A stretch of DNA of 18,315 nucleotides from positions 1 through 18,315 of the forward strand of contig CAMXZF010000008.1 in the NCBI GenBank assembly GCA_947253405.1, read 5' to 3'. Each line of letters begins with the position of its first letter. The first letter of the stretch is position 1. The notes beneath the pieces were generated by a model. The model worked only from the letters and a program-made list of their open reading frames with translations. It was not told the origin of the DNA and searched no databases. Below are positions 1 through 8,185 of this stretch, in pieces. This DNA is from an uncultured Candidatus Saccharibacteria bacterium. Lineage in GTDB: Bacteria; Patescibacteriota; Saccharimonadia; Saccharimonadales; Saccharimonadaceae. The position numbers were made by a program, and so were the translations under genes.

Positions 1-37
1 TCTAAAGTAGCAAATTTATTGAAGGAAAATAGGTAAG

Positions 38-2809
38 ATGAAAAAAATTTTTAACTTGTCCTTAAACTTGTTTTTAGCAAGTTTTGTGCTGCTAGGCACT
101 ATGAGTTCATTAGTTCTAGCGCAGGACAAACAAGCGGAACCGCTATCTAATAAAACAAAAAACTCGCAAGAAACATTGTTAAAGAAACCAAAAGCTATTA
201 AGGATTCATTAACTACATCGGCCAAAAAACAAAATCAACCCCCAGTAGAAAATCAAGCGCAAGTTAGCTATAAATACCAAGCAAAAGATTCTATGGGGCG
301 AGTTATTACTGATATTCCCGCAGATATTTTAGCTACTTTACCAAAAACAGAAACTAAGAATCTAGGCGATACAGCAAATCCAACGCAACCCCAAAAAACT
401 AAGTTTGAAATAAACTATAAAGACAGAATTGGTACTTGGAGCTTTAATGGCTGGACAAAGAAAAGTCTTCAGGTGACGGGTGATCCAACTAAAGATGTTT
501 TTGTTGGTAATTGGACCTTTAGAGATATAGGCTTCGGTAAAAGTCCCTATCTAGGAAACCAATTTATAAACCTTGATCTGCAAAAAAAACTAAGGTTAGG
601 CAAAATCTATCTAGAGCTTAAAATCGATAGACTTAAAAATGTCGATCCACCAAAAGAAGAGCCATTTCACGTCCCTACAACCTACAGCATTACGGCTTTA
701 CTATCTGACGATAAAGGCCAAACAAGAACCGGCACATATGGAGATTCTAGTAAAATTGTAGCTACAGGCACCTACAAGAAAGATCCCGATTGGCCTAAAT
801 GGTCACAGAAAAAAGAAGAGCCTACTGAAGGCGGTTATCTGATTGACTCTTACGGCAAGCCAGTAAACCTACCTTTATTTGATGAAAATGGTGTAGGCAT
901 ACAATATAGTATTCAAAATCTTGACTTTCCTTTTACTGACGGAAAAAATGGCTCTGATCATCACCCCCGCTGGTGGTCTACCAATATGACACCAAACGCA
1001 GCCTTTTATCCACCAGACCCTAAAACTGGCGAGATCGTTGCATGGACTAGATTCTTTAACAGCTACACCGAACTTGTTAGCTCAGAATTTCGTAGCACAT
1101 GGATAACTAGTACTCCAGAAGCGGATCGTCCTGATATTAGAGCAGTTGTCCCTCCTAATGATCCTAGCAATCCTGATGAATCTGCGATATATATTCCTCT
1201 TTTAAAGAAAAACTATAAAGATAATCCGGAAAATTTCGTGCGTGCAAGAACTGATGGAGTAAATGATAGTTGGCTTCATAATTATACATATGATGAAGAT
1301 AAGGAACAATTTGGTCTTCTAGATCATTATAGAGACAATGATACAGGTGAAGAGTTTAGCGACTTAAGAGAAAAATTCCCTGTCACTCTAGAAGGGCTTG
1401 ATCAAAATGGTTTCATTGAAAAAGATGGCCACCGCTTTAAATCAAGTATTACCTATGATATCTATGACGGTGCTTTTGCGACCTTCCAAGAAGAATACAA
1501 ACTAACCTTCCACACTGAAGGCGGTAAATTTGCTGACCAGAAAACTGAGAAGTCCTTCCCTGTCCTTCATGGTGACAAACTAAAAGATACAGTTCAGAAT
1601 CCAACTCGTGAGTTCTATGTCTTTAAGGGCTGGCGTGTAGGTAAAGATGATCCAGTTAAGCCATTTGATCCAGCAACTAACGTAACTTCCAATATGGATA
1701 TGTATGCTATGTGGGAAAAGAAACCCATGGTAGTAACTGAAGAGCCTAAAGTATCTGATGGATCTGGCAACCAAGTAGCCGACAAAGACTACCGTAAAGT
1801 AACCTTTGACTCTAATAGCGGTGCATTTGGCGGTAACAGTAAATCTGTTTCCTACTGGATTCTAAAAGATGCTAGCTTTGCTGAAGCTAAAGACTTCACT
1901 AACCAAGCTGGTCAAAAAGTCTTAGCTATACCAACTGCCAATAAAGACGATCACGATTGGTTAGGCTGGTCTCAAGACAAAAGCAAGACAACTGGTGACT
2001 ACAAGTCTGATCTAACTAACTTCCAAGAAGCTGCTGGTTCAACTGCTGATCTAACCTTCTATGCTATCTACAAAGAAAAAGCTAAAGGTACAGTTGAATA
2101 TAAGTTTGAAGCTAAAGATGCTAGCGGTGCGACTGTAGCTGCATTGCCACAAGAGCTAGCAGCCTTACTACCAACTGACAATACTCGCTACCTACTAGGT
2201 ACCAAAGTACAGCCTAAGGCTGTTAACCAGACAAAGGTTGACGGTACTTATGATGGCAAGCCTGGTACCTGGAGCTTTGGTAACTGGACACCAACTGAAG
2301 TTACTATAAAAGAAAATGGTAATACCTTTACAGGTGTTTGGACCTTTGCTGTTAAAGAATACAAACTAACCTTCCACACTGAAGGCGGTAAATTTGCTGA
2401 CCAGAAAACTGAGAAGTCCTTCCCTGTCCTTCATGGTGACAAACTAAAAGATACAGTTCAGAATCCAACTCGTGAGTTCTATGTCTTTAAGGGCTGGCGT
2501 GTAGGTAAAGATGATCCAGTTAAGCCATTTGATCCAGCAACTAACGTAACTTCCAATATGGATATGTATGCTATGTGGGAAAAAGCCAAGGAAGAAAACC
2601 CTAAGCCAAATGACCGACCAGGCCAAGACAACCCAAATAAGCCGACTGACGAAACCAACCAAAATACTAAAATTGATCAACTTAAGAAAAATGAAAAAGC
2701 AGAAAAAGAATTGCTAAACACAGGTGATGCCCATTCTTATATACTAGATGCGCTAGGCTTAACTTTAGTAATAACAGCTTTGACTTCTATAATCAGAAGA
2801 AGAAGTTAA
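38..2809 (+). CDS. Secreted, cell-surface repeat protein (SHIRT and InlB B-repeat-like domains)
   Basis: A 923-aa exported protein, probably an adhesin or host-contact protein displayed on the cell surface. Residues 1-28 form a signal peptide (KK, hydrophobic core, cleavage near LVLA-Q). Two SHIRT-like domains lie at about 75-163 and 683-772; both carry the GTWSF.NWT/NGWT core. InlB B-repeat-like units lie at 486-561 and 774-849 (identical to each other), with a divergent one at about 585-680 (LGWSQD, TFYAIYKE). Residues about 165-485 match nothing I recognise. The C-terminus is a Lys/Pro/Asn-rich spacer, an LLNTGD motif (892-897), a hydrophobic segment and a final RRRS. This resembles a sortase sorting signal with Leu in place of Pro in LPxTG. 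The start at 38 is the only one that gives the signal peptide; GGAAAATAGG upstream is a modest ribosome site. The promoter lies before the window. The surface role is inferred from the architecture. Confidence 0.85.
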   Translation: MKKIFNLSLNLFLASFVLLGTMSSLVLAQDKQAEPLSNKTKNSQETLLKKPKAIKDSLTTSAKKQNQPPVENQAQVSYKYQAKDSMGRVITDIPADILATLPKTETKNLGDTANPTQPQKTKFEINYKDRIGTWSFNGWTKKSLQVTGDPTKDVFVGNWTFRDIGFGKSPYLGNQFINLDLQKKLRLGKIYLELKIDRLKNVDPPKEEPFHVPTTYSITALLSDDKGQTRTGTYGDSSKIVATGTYKKDPDWPKWSQKKEEPTEGGYLIDSYGKPVNLPLFDENGVGIQYSIQNLDFPFTDGKNGSDHHPRWWSTNMTPNAAFYPPDPKTGEIVAWTRFFNSYTELVSSEFRSTWITSTPEADRPDIRAVVPPNDPSNPDESAIYIPLLKKNYKDNPENFVRARTDGVNDSWLHNYTYDEDKEQFGLLDHYRDNDTGEEFSDLREKFPVTLEGLDQNGFIEKDGHRFKSSITYDIYDGAFATFQEEYKLTFHTEGGKFADQKTEKSFPVLHGDKLKDTVQNPTREFYVFKGWRVGKDDPVKPFDPATNVTSNMDMYAMWEKKPMVVTEEPKVSDGSGNQVADKDYRKVTFDSNSGAFGGNSKSVSYWILKDASFAEAKDFTNQAGQKVLAIPTANKDDHDWLGWSQDKSKTTGDYKSDLTNFQEAAGSTADLTFYAIYKEKAKGTVEYKFEAKDASGATVAALPQELAALLPTDNTRYLLGTKVQPKAVNQTKVDGTYDGKPGTWSFGNWTPTEVTIKENGNTFTGVWTFAVKEYKLTFHTEGGKFADQKTEKSFPVLHGDKLKDTVQNPTREFYVFKGWRVGKDDPVKPFDPATNVTSNMDMYAMWEKAKEENPKPNDRPGQDNPNKPTDETNQNTKIDQLKKNEKAEKELLNTGDAHSYILDALGLTLVITALTSIIRRRS
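1491..1720 (+). repeat. 230-bp exact direct repeat, copy 1 (encodes InlB B-repeat-like unit)
   Basis: By eye this stretch is base-for-base identical to 2355-2584, at an offset of 864 bp (288 codons, in frame). It encodes residues 486-561 of the surface protein. Identity breaks abruptly at both ends: G1490 versus A2354 on the left and A1721 versus C2585 on the right. No synonymous differences exist between copies, which points to recent duplication or ongoing gene conversion. Confidence 0.95.
2355..2584 (+). repeat. 230-bp exact direct repeat, copy 2
   Basis: This is the second copy of the repeat at 1491-1720, encoding residues 774-849 of the same protein. Recombination between the copies would delete or duplicate exactly 864 bp and keep the reading frame, removing one SHIRT domain and two repeat units. 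Confidence 0.95.
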
Positions 2810-2848
2810 GTTATAAGCTTAATCATGACTTTCTGATATAGACTAAAT

Positions 2849-2898
2849 AATAACCACACAGGATAATCATATCTTGTGTGGTTATTATATTGTTTTAT
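2849..2898 (+). terminator. Rho-independent terminator after the surface protein gene
   Basis: A 12-bp perfect stem (AATAACCACACA at 2849-2860 with its complement at 2875-2886) can extend by about four pairs, including one G-U, to a 6-nt loop. It is followed by a T-rich run (ATATTGTTTT). It sits 39 bp after the stop codon. On the minus strand it is followed by TTATTTAG, so it may also stop transcription from tRNA-Lys. Confidence 0.85.
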
Positions 2899-2913
2899 AA
2901 ATTTTAATAATTT

Positions 2914-2989
2914 TGGTGAGTCGAGCGGGGTTCGAACCCGCGACACCAGGCTTAAAAGGCCCGTGCTCTACCAACTGAGCTATCGACCC
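2914..2989 (-). tRNA. tRNA-Lys (anticodon UUU)
   Basis: A full 76-nt cloverleaf on the minus strand. The acceptor arm GGGTCGA pairs with TCGACTC (one G-U). The D arm is GCTC/GAGC, the anticodon stem CGGGC/GCCTG carries loop CTTTTAA (anticodon TTT), and the T arm is GCGGG/CCCGC with loop TTCGAAC. Discriminator A73 and an encoded CCA end are present. Confidence 0.97.
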
Positions 2990-3006
2990 AAAAAATAACT
3001 GTAGCT

Positions 3007-3015
3007 ATAATAACA
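3007..3015 (-). promoter_or_regulatory. Extended -10 promoter for tRNA-Lys
   Basis: On the minus strand TGTTATTAT is a TGn-TATTAT extended -10. It predicts a start near 3000, about 11 nt before the mature tRNA 5' end. I see no -35 box at the usual distance. A weak 6-bp hairpin (3014-3019/3027-3032) overlaps it and could be a poor terminator for the plsC operon. Confidence 0.55.
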
Positions 3016-3057
3016 CAAATATCACTTTTGTGGTATACAGGAAACTTTAAAGTACTA

Positions 3058-3747
3058 CTATCGATTGCTAAAAAGTTTCTTTCGATTTTTTATTTGCTGT
3101 TCAATTTTATCTATCATATTATCAGCTGAGGAATAGTCTTTTGGATAAATTGGTGGTAAAAATTCTATAGCCACATTATGTCGACCACGTCTTGGCTTTT
3201 TATTATTTACTCCCCAAGCTTGTTCGGTACCAACGATAACGGTTGGCACAATTGGTGTGTTACAGGCAAGGGATATTCTAGCTACACCGCTATGAAATTT
3301 ACCTATATTACCACTTCTAGAACGCGTACCCTCAGGAAATACCATAATCGCTACACCTGACTTGATTAATTCCTGACTAACACCCCGATGCATTCCACTT
3401 TTATCTCTATCAATTGGATAAGTATTAATCAGTGCTCTAATGGGTTTACTTTTTAAATAAGATTTAAAAAATGTATCCTTAGCAGCACCAATTGCTAATT
3501 TAGCGCTAATGTTTTTTGGCAACACTTCAATAATGGCCAAGGTGTCAAAATGCGACTGATGATTGGGCGTTACAATAAAGGGACCTTTCGCCACTTCTTT
3601 TACATTATCTAAACCAGCAACCCTTATATTTAAGTAGCGTTTAGTAAAAAGACGTAAAACTGTACTTTGTAAAATATAACGTAAAATATAACGCCAGCTA
3701 GAGTGGTATCGTTTTAACTTATATAACTTTGGTTGGACTATTTTCAC
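3058..3747 (-). CDS. plsC: 1-acyl-sn-glycerol-3-phosphate acyltransferase (PlsC family)
   Basis: A 229-aa acyltransferase of the PlsC/LPLAT family, expected to transfer an acyl chain to lysophosphatidate, making phosphatidate at the membrane. The catalytic NHQSHFD motif gives H63-x4-D68. FPEGTRSRSG (137-146) is the glycerophosphate-binding block, and TPIVPTVIVG (164-173) is the usual fourth block. The N-terminal 35 residues are basic and amphipathic, fitting peripheral membrane attachment. The start is GTG, overlapping the upstream SDR stop as GTGA, which implies translational coupling; no Shine-Dalgarno is visible. It is the last gene of a pnp-SDR-plsC operon. Saccharibacteria generally lack full fatty acid synthesis, so the acyl donor and acceptor may come from the host cell (inference). 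Exact substrate is not determined by the sequence. Confidence 0.9.
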   Translation of the reverse strand: MKIVQPKLYKLKRYHSSWRYILRYILQSTVLRLFTKRYLNIRVAGLDNVKEVAKGPFIVTPNHQSHFDTLAIIEVLPKNISAKLAIGAAKDTFFKSYLKSKPIRALINTYPIDRDKSGMHRGVSQELIKSGVAIMVFPEGTRSRSGNIGKFHSGVARISLACNTPIVPTVIVGTEQAWGVNNKKPRRGRHNVAIEFLPPIYPKDYSSADNMIDKIEQQIKNRKKLFSNR

Positions 3748-4526
3748 TTTTTATAGTTACTGCTTGACATATATTTTTTAGTAATATAGCGCCTAAGACC
3801 TACTGGTCCATGTGTTAATAGCCAAATAATCAATCGCCAGCGCCTAGTTGGAATAATTAAGGATTTACCCCGGCTAACTGCAGCTAGAGTCTCTTCTACA
3901 ACCTCTTCTGGTGTAACATAAAGCCATTCTGGTACTGACGGCTCTTTTAAGCCAGCAGACTTATGGAAATTGGTGTGCATCCAAGCAGGACAAACTACTG
4001 TTGCTGTAACACCAGTACCTCTTAATCTGATAGCTAAGCTCTCAGTATAAGAAACTACATAGATCTTAATCGCAGAATAATTTCCCTGAAAAGTCCAAGC
4101 TGCTGTTGAACCAATATTAATAATATGGCCTACACCACGTTTTACCATTGCACTAGCGGCAGCTGAACTAAATAGCATTGTATTTAATGCCATTAAATTA
4201 ACCGCCTGCGCTTGAGCGTCTCTGGTATTTTTAGAGCTATCTAGAATATCAAAATGTAAACCAAATCCAGCATTATTAATAAGAATCTCTAGATTTTTTA
4301 TATGTGGAATTAGCCTAACTACTTGATCTGCACCATCCCTGTCTGATAGATCACACTCTAGCGGACGCACTTTTACACCATATTGATTGGTTAGCTTAAT
4401 CGCAACCGACTTAAGCTCTTTTGGATTACGAGCAATTAAAACTAAATCATAACCACTAGCGGCTAAGGTATGGGCAAACCTTAGCCCTATACCCGAACTG
4501 CCACCAGTAATTAACGCTGTCGCCAT
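3744..4526 (-). CDS. Short-chain dehydrogenase/reductase (SDR) family oxidoreductase
   Basis: A 260-aa classical SDR that uses NAD(P)H. The Rossmann glycine motif TGGSSGIG is at 7-14, NNAG at 84-87, the catalytic Asn near 110, Ser140, and YSAIK supplies Tyr150 and Lys154. The post-catalytic CPAWMHTNF region (PxxxxT-like) is present. It resembles the DltE/YqjQ-like 'SDR' group whose substrates are mostly unknown. The C-terminal tail (WRLIIWLLTHGP...ITKKYM) is hydrophobic then basic and could dock on the membrane. It starts only 5 bp after the pnp stop and overlaps plsC by 4 bp (GTGA), so all three are probably co-transcribed. Pairing with plsC suggests a lipid or acyl substrate, but that is inference. 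Confidence 0.88.
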   Translation of the reverse strand: MATALITGGSSGIGLRFAHTLAASGYDLVLIARNPKELKSVAIKLTNQYGVKVRPLECDLSDRDGADQVVRLIPHIKNLEILINNAGFGLHFDILDSSKNTRDAQAQAVNLMALNTMLFSSAAASAMVKRGVGHIINIGSTAAWTFQGNYSAIKIYVVSYTESLAIRLRGTGVTATVVCPAWMHTNFHKSAGLKEPSVPEWLYVTPEEVVEETLAAVSRGKSLIIPTRRWRLIIWLLTHGPVGLRRYITKKYMSSSNYKK

Positions 4527-4531
4527 AGTTT

Positions 4532-6655
4532 TTAATCTTGTTTAACGTCCTTCATGGTTAAGCTTAATCGACCTCGATCATCAATTGCAACTAGTTTAAC
4601 ATTAACCTTTTGTCCGACACTTAGTATATCTGCCGGTTTGTCTATACGGCTTTCGCTGATTTGACTAACATGCAACATACCATCAATATCTCCCATAATG
4701 TTAACAAATGCACCAAAATCTTTTAGGCTGACAACTGTGCCTTTATAAATCTTGCCAACTTCAGGCTCTTCAACTAGACTTTTCACCCATTCTAGTGCCT
4801 TTGCCATACTATCAGAATCATTAGTGGCTAAAGTTACTAAGCCATCTTCTTTAATATCAATCTGTACACCAGTTTCGCTAGTAATTTTATTAATGGTTTC
4901 GCCACCCTTACCAATAATAGCACCGATCTTTTCGGGATTTACTGTTAATTTTTCAATTCGTGGAGCATAAGGTGAAAGCTCTACTCTAGGTTTAGCAATG
5001 GTTTTTAGCATGTGATCCAAAATAGCAGCGCGACCTTTTTTAGCTTGATGAAGCGCATCGCGTAAAGTGTCAGTACTTAGACCGTGTACTTTCATATCCA
5101 TCTGTAAAGCAGTAATACCTTCGGTTGTGCCCGTACACTTAAAGTCCATATCGCCGGCAAAATCCTCTTGGTCTGCCAGGTCAGTTAAAACATAGTGATT
5201 ATCGCCGTCGATCATTAGCCCCATTGCTACACCACTAACTGGTCGCTTTAGTGGTACACCGGCGTCCATTAGTGCCAAGCAAGATGAACATGTAGCGGCC
5301 ATTGACGTAGATCCATTTTGCGACATGATCTCTGTAACTGATCGAATTGCATACGGAAAATCTTCTGCTTCAGGTAACACTGGTGTCAAGGCTCTCTCTG
5401 CTAAATAGCCATGCCCTATTTCTCGTCGGCCAGGTGAGCCTAAACGCTTAATCTCGCCAACTGTATAACCGGGGGCATTGTAGTGGTGCATATAACGGCG
5501 TTCACCATCCGTCACTTCCATAGTGTCAACTAGTTGGGCAAAGGATAAGGGTGCTAATGTGACAATATTAAGCGCCTGAGTTAAGCCTCTAGTAAATAAT
5601 GACGATCCATGCGCTCTAGGCAACAATCCAACTTCACTAGTCAGCGGACGTATTTCCGCAAGCTTACGACCATCAGGACGAATACCTTGGTTTATGATAC
5701 CGCTTCGAACATTTTTGTGTACCGATTTATCAAAAGCATCACTATATTCTTTAGAAAAATCTTCCCACTCTTCTTCGCTGTATTTTTTAGAAAAATGCTC
5801 TAAAGCAGCCTCTTTTATTGCCGCTATTTTTGGATTACGCTCTGGATAAGGCAAGCGCAAATCGTCAGTCAGCTTATCGCTTAAGTAGTTATCGACCTCA
5901 TTTTGAATAGAATCATCTGGCAAGACTAATTCATAAGACTGCACTTCGGGGTTAACTTTTTCCTTAAGCTCGTTTTGCAGTTTAAGGGCTGGTTGAATTT
6001 TATCTAACACCCAATCAAAAGCGTCTGCTATTACATCTTCACTGACTTCCTTAGCGCCAGCTTCAACCATCATAACTTTGTTGTCGCGTCCAGCTACGAA
6101 TAAATCTAGGTCACTAGACTCTAGCTCTTCACGAGACATGAAAGCCTTAAATTCACCGCTCTTATCTAAGCCAACCCTTAGACCAGCTATTGGCCCATCG
6201 AACGGCGTACCAGTTAACATTAAAGCAGTTGAAGCGGCTAACATTGCGATAGCGTCAGGCCGAAAACTCGGATCAAGTGACAAAACGGTTGCTACAACTT
6301 GGCACTCGTTGCGATAGCCTTTAGGAAAAAGTGGTCGAATTGGTCGATCAATTAATCGCCCAATTAACACCGCTTCATCTGAAGGCTTACCTTCGCGCTT
6401 AATAAAGCGTGATCCACTAATTTTACCGGCAGCATAAAACTTTTCCTCATAATCAATAGATAAGGGAAAATAATCTAAATTGGGGTTTACGTCGCCAGCC
6501 ATAGCGCTACCTAAGACTACTGTGTCGCCATATTTTACTAATACTGATGCAGTAGTGCGAAAGCCAACTCGATTGACTTCCATTGACAGTTCTTTACCTA
6601 GCCAATCAGTAGAAACTTTTATAATTTCTTTTCCTGTTTGAATGACTTTTGTCAT
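4532..6655 (-). CDS. pnp: Polyribonucleotide nucleotidyltransferase (PNPase)
   Basis: A phosphorolytic 3'-5' exoribonuclease that degrades RNA to nucleoside diphosphates and can also add tails. Full family architecture: two RNase PH domains with the linking helical domain, then KH (GAIIGKGGETINKI, about 570-626) and S1 (GKIYKGTVVSLKDFGAFVNI, about 633-701). I place the start at ATG 6655 (707 aa, MTKVIQ...), because GGAAAGGA lies 5 nt upstream. A longer reading from 6688 adds 11 residues that are not family-like. Active-site region sequences of the second RNase PH domain are intact (PGRREIGHG, GSTSMAATC). It heads an operon with the SDR and plsC genes. Unlike many bacteria, no rpsO precedes it. 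Confidence 0.97.
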   Translation of the reverse strand: MTKVIQTGKEIIKVSTDWLGKELSMEVNRVGFRTTASVLVKYGDTVVLGSAMAGDVNPNLDYFPLSIDYEEKFYAAGKISGSRFIKREGKPSDEAVLIGRLIDRPIRPLFPKGYRNECQVVATVLSLDPSFRPDAIAMLAASTALMLTGTPFDGPIAGLRVGLDKSGEFKAFMSREELESSDLDLFVAGRDNKVMMVEAGAKEVSEDVIADAFDWVLDKIQPALKLQNELKEKVNPEVQSYELVLPDDSIQNEVDNYLSDKLTDDLRLPYPERNPKIAAIKEAALEHFSKKYSEEEWEDFSKEYSDAFDKSVHKNVRSGIINQGIRPDGRKLAEIRPLTSEVGLLPRAHGSSLFTRGLTQALNIVTLAPLSFAQLVDTMEVTDGERRYMHHYNAPGYTVGEIKRLGSPGRREIGHGYLAERALTPVLPEAEDFPYAIRSVTEIMSQNGSTSMAATCSSCLALMDAGVPLKRPVSGVAMGLMIDGDNHYVLTDLADQEDFAGDMDFKCTGTTEGITALQMDMKVHGLSTDTLRDALHQAKKGRAAILDHMLKTIAKPRVELSPYAPRIEKLTVNPEKIGAIIGKGGETINKITSETGVQIDIKEDGLVTLATNDSDSMAKALEWVKSLVEEPEVGKIYKGTVVSLKDFGAFVNIMGDIDGMLHVSQISESRIDKPADILSVGQKVNVKLVAIDDRGRLSLTMKDVKQD

Positions 6656-6660
6656 TTGTT

Positions 6661-6668
6661 TCCTTTCC
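6661..6668 (-). promoter_or_regulatory. Shine-Dalgarno site setting the pnp start at 6655
   Basis: On the minus strand GGAAAGGA is followed by AACAA and then ATG at 6655. It lies inside the coding sequence implied by the ATG at 6688, so it argues for the shorter start. A TAAAAT hexamer at 6696-6701 is a possible -10 (start near 6689, leader about 33 nt), but without TGn or a -35 it is weak. Confidence 0.75.
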
Positions 6669-6779
6669 GTGTCAGTAGCGCAAATCATTTCGCCAATTTT
6701 ACAAGAATCTGGTTGGTGGTGAGATGATTTTCACTGCCGACACCATTAAACTACACTATTAGTTTAACAGATAAGCAGC

Positions 6780-8063
6780 CTAAACAGCAAAAACGGGCGC
6801 TAGAATATCATTTAATTTACGTAGTGTTGCGCTATTTGTATTACCACACACACCGAAAGCCCAGCAGTTAGAATCAATAAACTCCCTGAAAAGATCAATA
6901 ACCTCTTGGACTTTCACGGATTCTATAACCTGGCAAATTTCGTCGATATCCAAAACCTTACCACTATGTTGATAAATCATATTAATATAGTTAGCCATTC
7001 TAGTACGAGAGTCAAAGCTGACTAATATTTTTCCCCTTAAGCGCGCTTTTGCTTTATTAAAGTATGATTTGTCAATTTCACCCTGCCTAACTTTAATTAG
7101 CTCAGTTTTCATAATTTGTGCTATTTGAATTAGCTTCTCATCTGAAGATGAAGTAGTTAAATTAAGATATGAATTAGATGAATCAATTATTGTATAAGAT
7201 CTAAAACTATAAGCTAGACCTTTACGTCTGACTGCACCATAAATCTTAGCATTTAAGTCTCCAGCTAAATACTCATTTAAAATTGATGCTACCATCTGTT
7301 CCTTAAGAGGCAAAACGTTCGGCACTACAATTTGTAGATCAAACTTGTTGTCGGCTAAATCTTTTTGATTAATTAATATGGGTGAAGATTTGCTAAGTTT
7401 AAACTTTACTATGTCTAATTTTTGACCTTTTGGCAAAGTTAGTTTTTTAAAAATTTCATCAATTTTATCAGTTTGATTCTTAAGATCACCCACAAGCACA
7501 AAACCCATATTAGCTAGGCTATGCGTTTTTTTATAAAAAGATTTTATATCTTTAAGCTTAATATTGTCGATAGTTTTAAGCTCGTCAGCTAAGCTTAAGG
7601 CTTTCGGGTTACCCATAGCAACCTCTAAATCAGCAGATAGTTTATAAATAGGCATATCTAGGTATCTATTAAATTCGCTAATTACATTACCTTTTTCCGC
7701 CCGTAACGACTCGGCAGAAAAGTTTGGTTGACTAATCATCTTAATCTGCAAGCCAAGTATTCTTTGCCACTCAAAATTAGCGCATCTAGCAACATACGAC
7801 ATATAATCTGATCCTGTAGAAGCATTACGATAAGCGCCGTTTTTAGTAAATTCTTCGTCAAACAAACCCTTATCTTTATAGTGCTTAACATTAGCCATCA
7901 TATGCTCAGTTAAATGAGCTAGTTGACTCATATTTGAATAATCATCAACATAATTAGAGCCAGCCCGAAAATAAAGCGTGCTATAAAAAACTGGTGATGA
8001 TGGTAAATTAATAATAATTCCCTTAACGCCATTTTTAGTTGTATGCTCAAAAATATTCATCAT
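6780..8063 (-). CDS. M16 family zinc metallopeptidase (pitrilysin/insulinase-like)
   Basis: A 427-aa peptidase of family M16, with both halves in one chain, as in the short bacterial processing-peptidase-like members. The inverted zinc motif HxxEH is H50-L-T-E53-H54. The third zinc ligand fits E130, exactly 76 residues after H54, within EKGNVISEF. The second half keeps the substrate-binding R/Y element (RRKGLAYSF). No signal peptide or membrane segment is visible, so it probably acts in the cytoplasm, though small M16 peptidases in other bacteria process peptides and toxins. Two ATG codons in tandem (8063, 8060) start it; no strong Shine-Dalgarno is present. It is a single gene, divergent from the tRNA-Met/fMet pair. 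A natural substrate cannot be inferred. Confidence 0.9.
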   Translation of the reverse strand: MMNIFEHTTKNGVKGIIINLPSSPVFYSTLYFRAGSNYVDDYSNMSQLAHLTEHMMANVKHYKDKGLFDEEFTKNGAYRNASTGSDYMSYVARCANFEWQRILGLQIKMISQPNFSAESLRAEKGNVISEFNRYLDMPIYKLSADLEVAMGNPKALSLADELKTIDNIKLKDIKSFYKKTHSLANMGFVLVGDLKNQTDKIDEIFKKLTLPKGQKLDIVKFKLSKSSPILINQKDLADNKFDLQIVVPNVLPLKEQMVASILNEYLAGDLNAKIYGAVRRKGLAYSFRSYTIIDSSNSYLNLTTSSSDEKLIQIAQIMKTELIKVRQGEIDKSYFNKAKARLRGKILVSFDSRTRMANYINMIYQHSGKVLDIDEICQVIESVKVQEVIDLFREFIDSNCWAFGVCGNTNSATLRKLNDILAPVFAV

Positions 8064-8086
8064 CTGATTTATTGCCTATTGTTTGT

Positions 8087-8092
8087 ATTATA
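8087..8092 (-). promoter_or_regulatory. -10 element for the M16 peptidase gene
   Basis: The minus strand carries a consensus TATAAT that predicts a start near 8080 and a leader of about 17 nt. No convincing -35 is present, and the preceding bases (GTG) are not a proper TGn. Confidence 0.5.
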
Positions 8093-8140
8093 CACTGTTA
8101 GCTCCTTTACTAATTTAGTTAGTTTATTTATATTTATAAG

Positions 8141-8170
8141 TTGACATACCCAATAATAAACTGCTATATT
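8141..8170 (+). promoter_or_regulatory. Promoter of the tRNA-Met/tRNA-fMet pair
   Basis: TTGACA (8141-8146), an 18-bp spacer ending in TGC, and TATATT (8165-8170) give a consensus -35 plus an extended -10. The predicted start is near 8177, 9 nt before the first tRNA. It is the strongest promoter in the window and one of few with a -35. Confidence 0.85.
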
Positions 8171-8185
8171 AATAATTGCCTAAAT

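Noticed and set aside
1580..1774. Minus-strand reading of 64 aa, and a 78-aa one at 2444-2680 with the same C-terminal 45 residues
   Set aside because: They look like a conserved pair only because they are antisense to the 230-bp exact repeat. No ribosome site or promoter.
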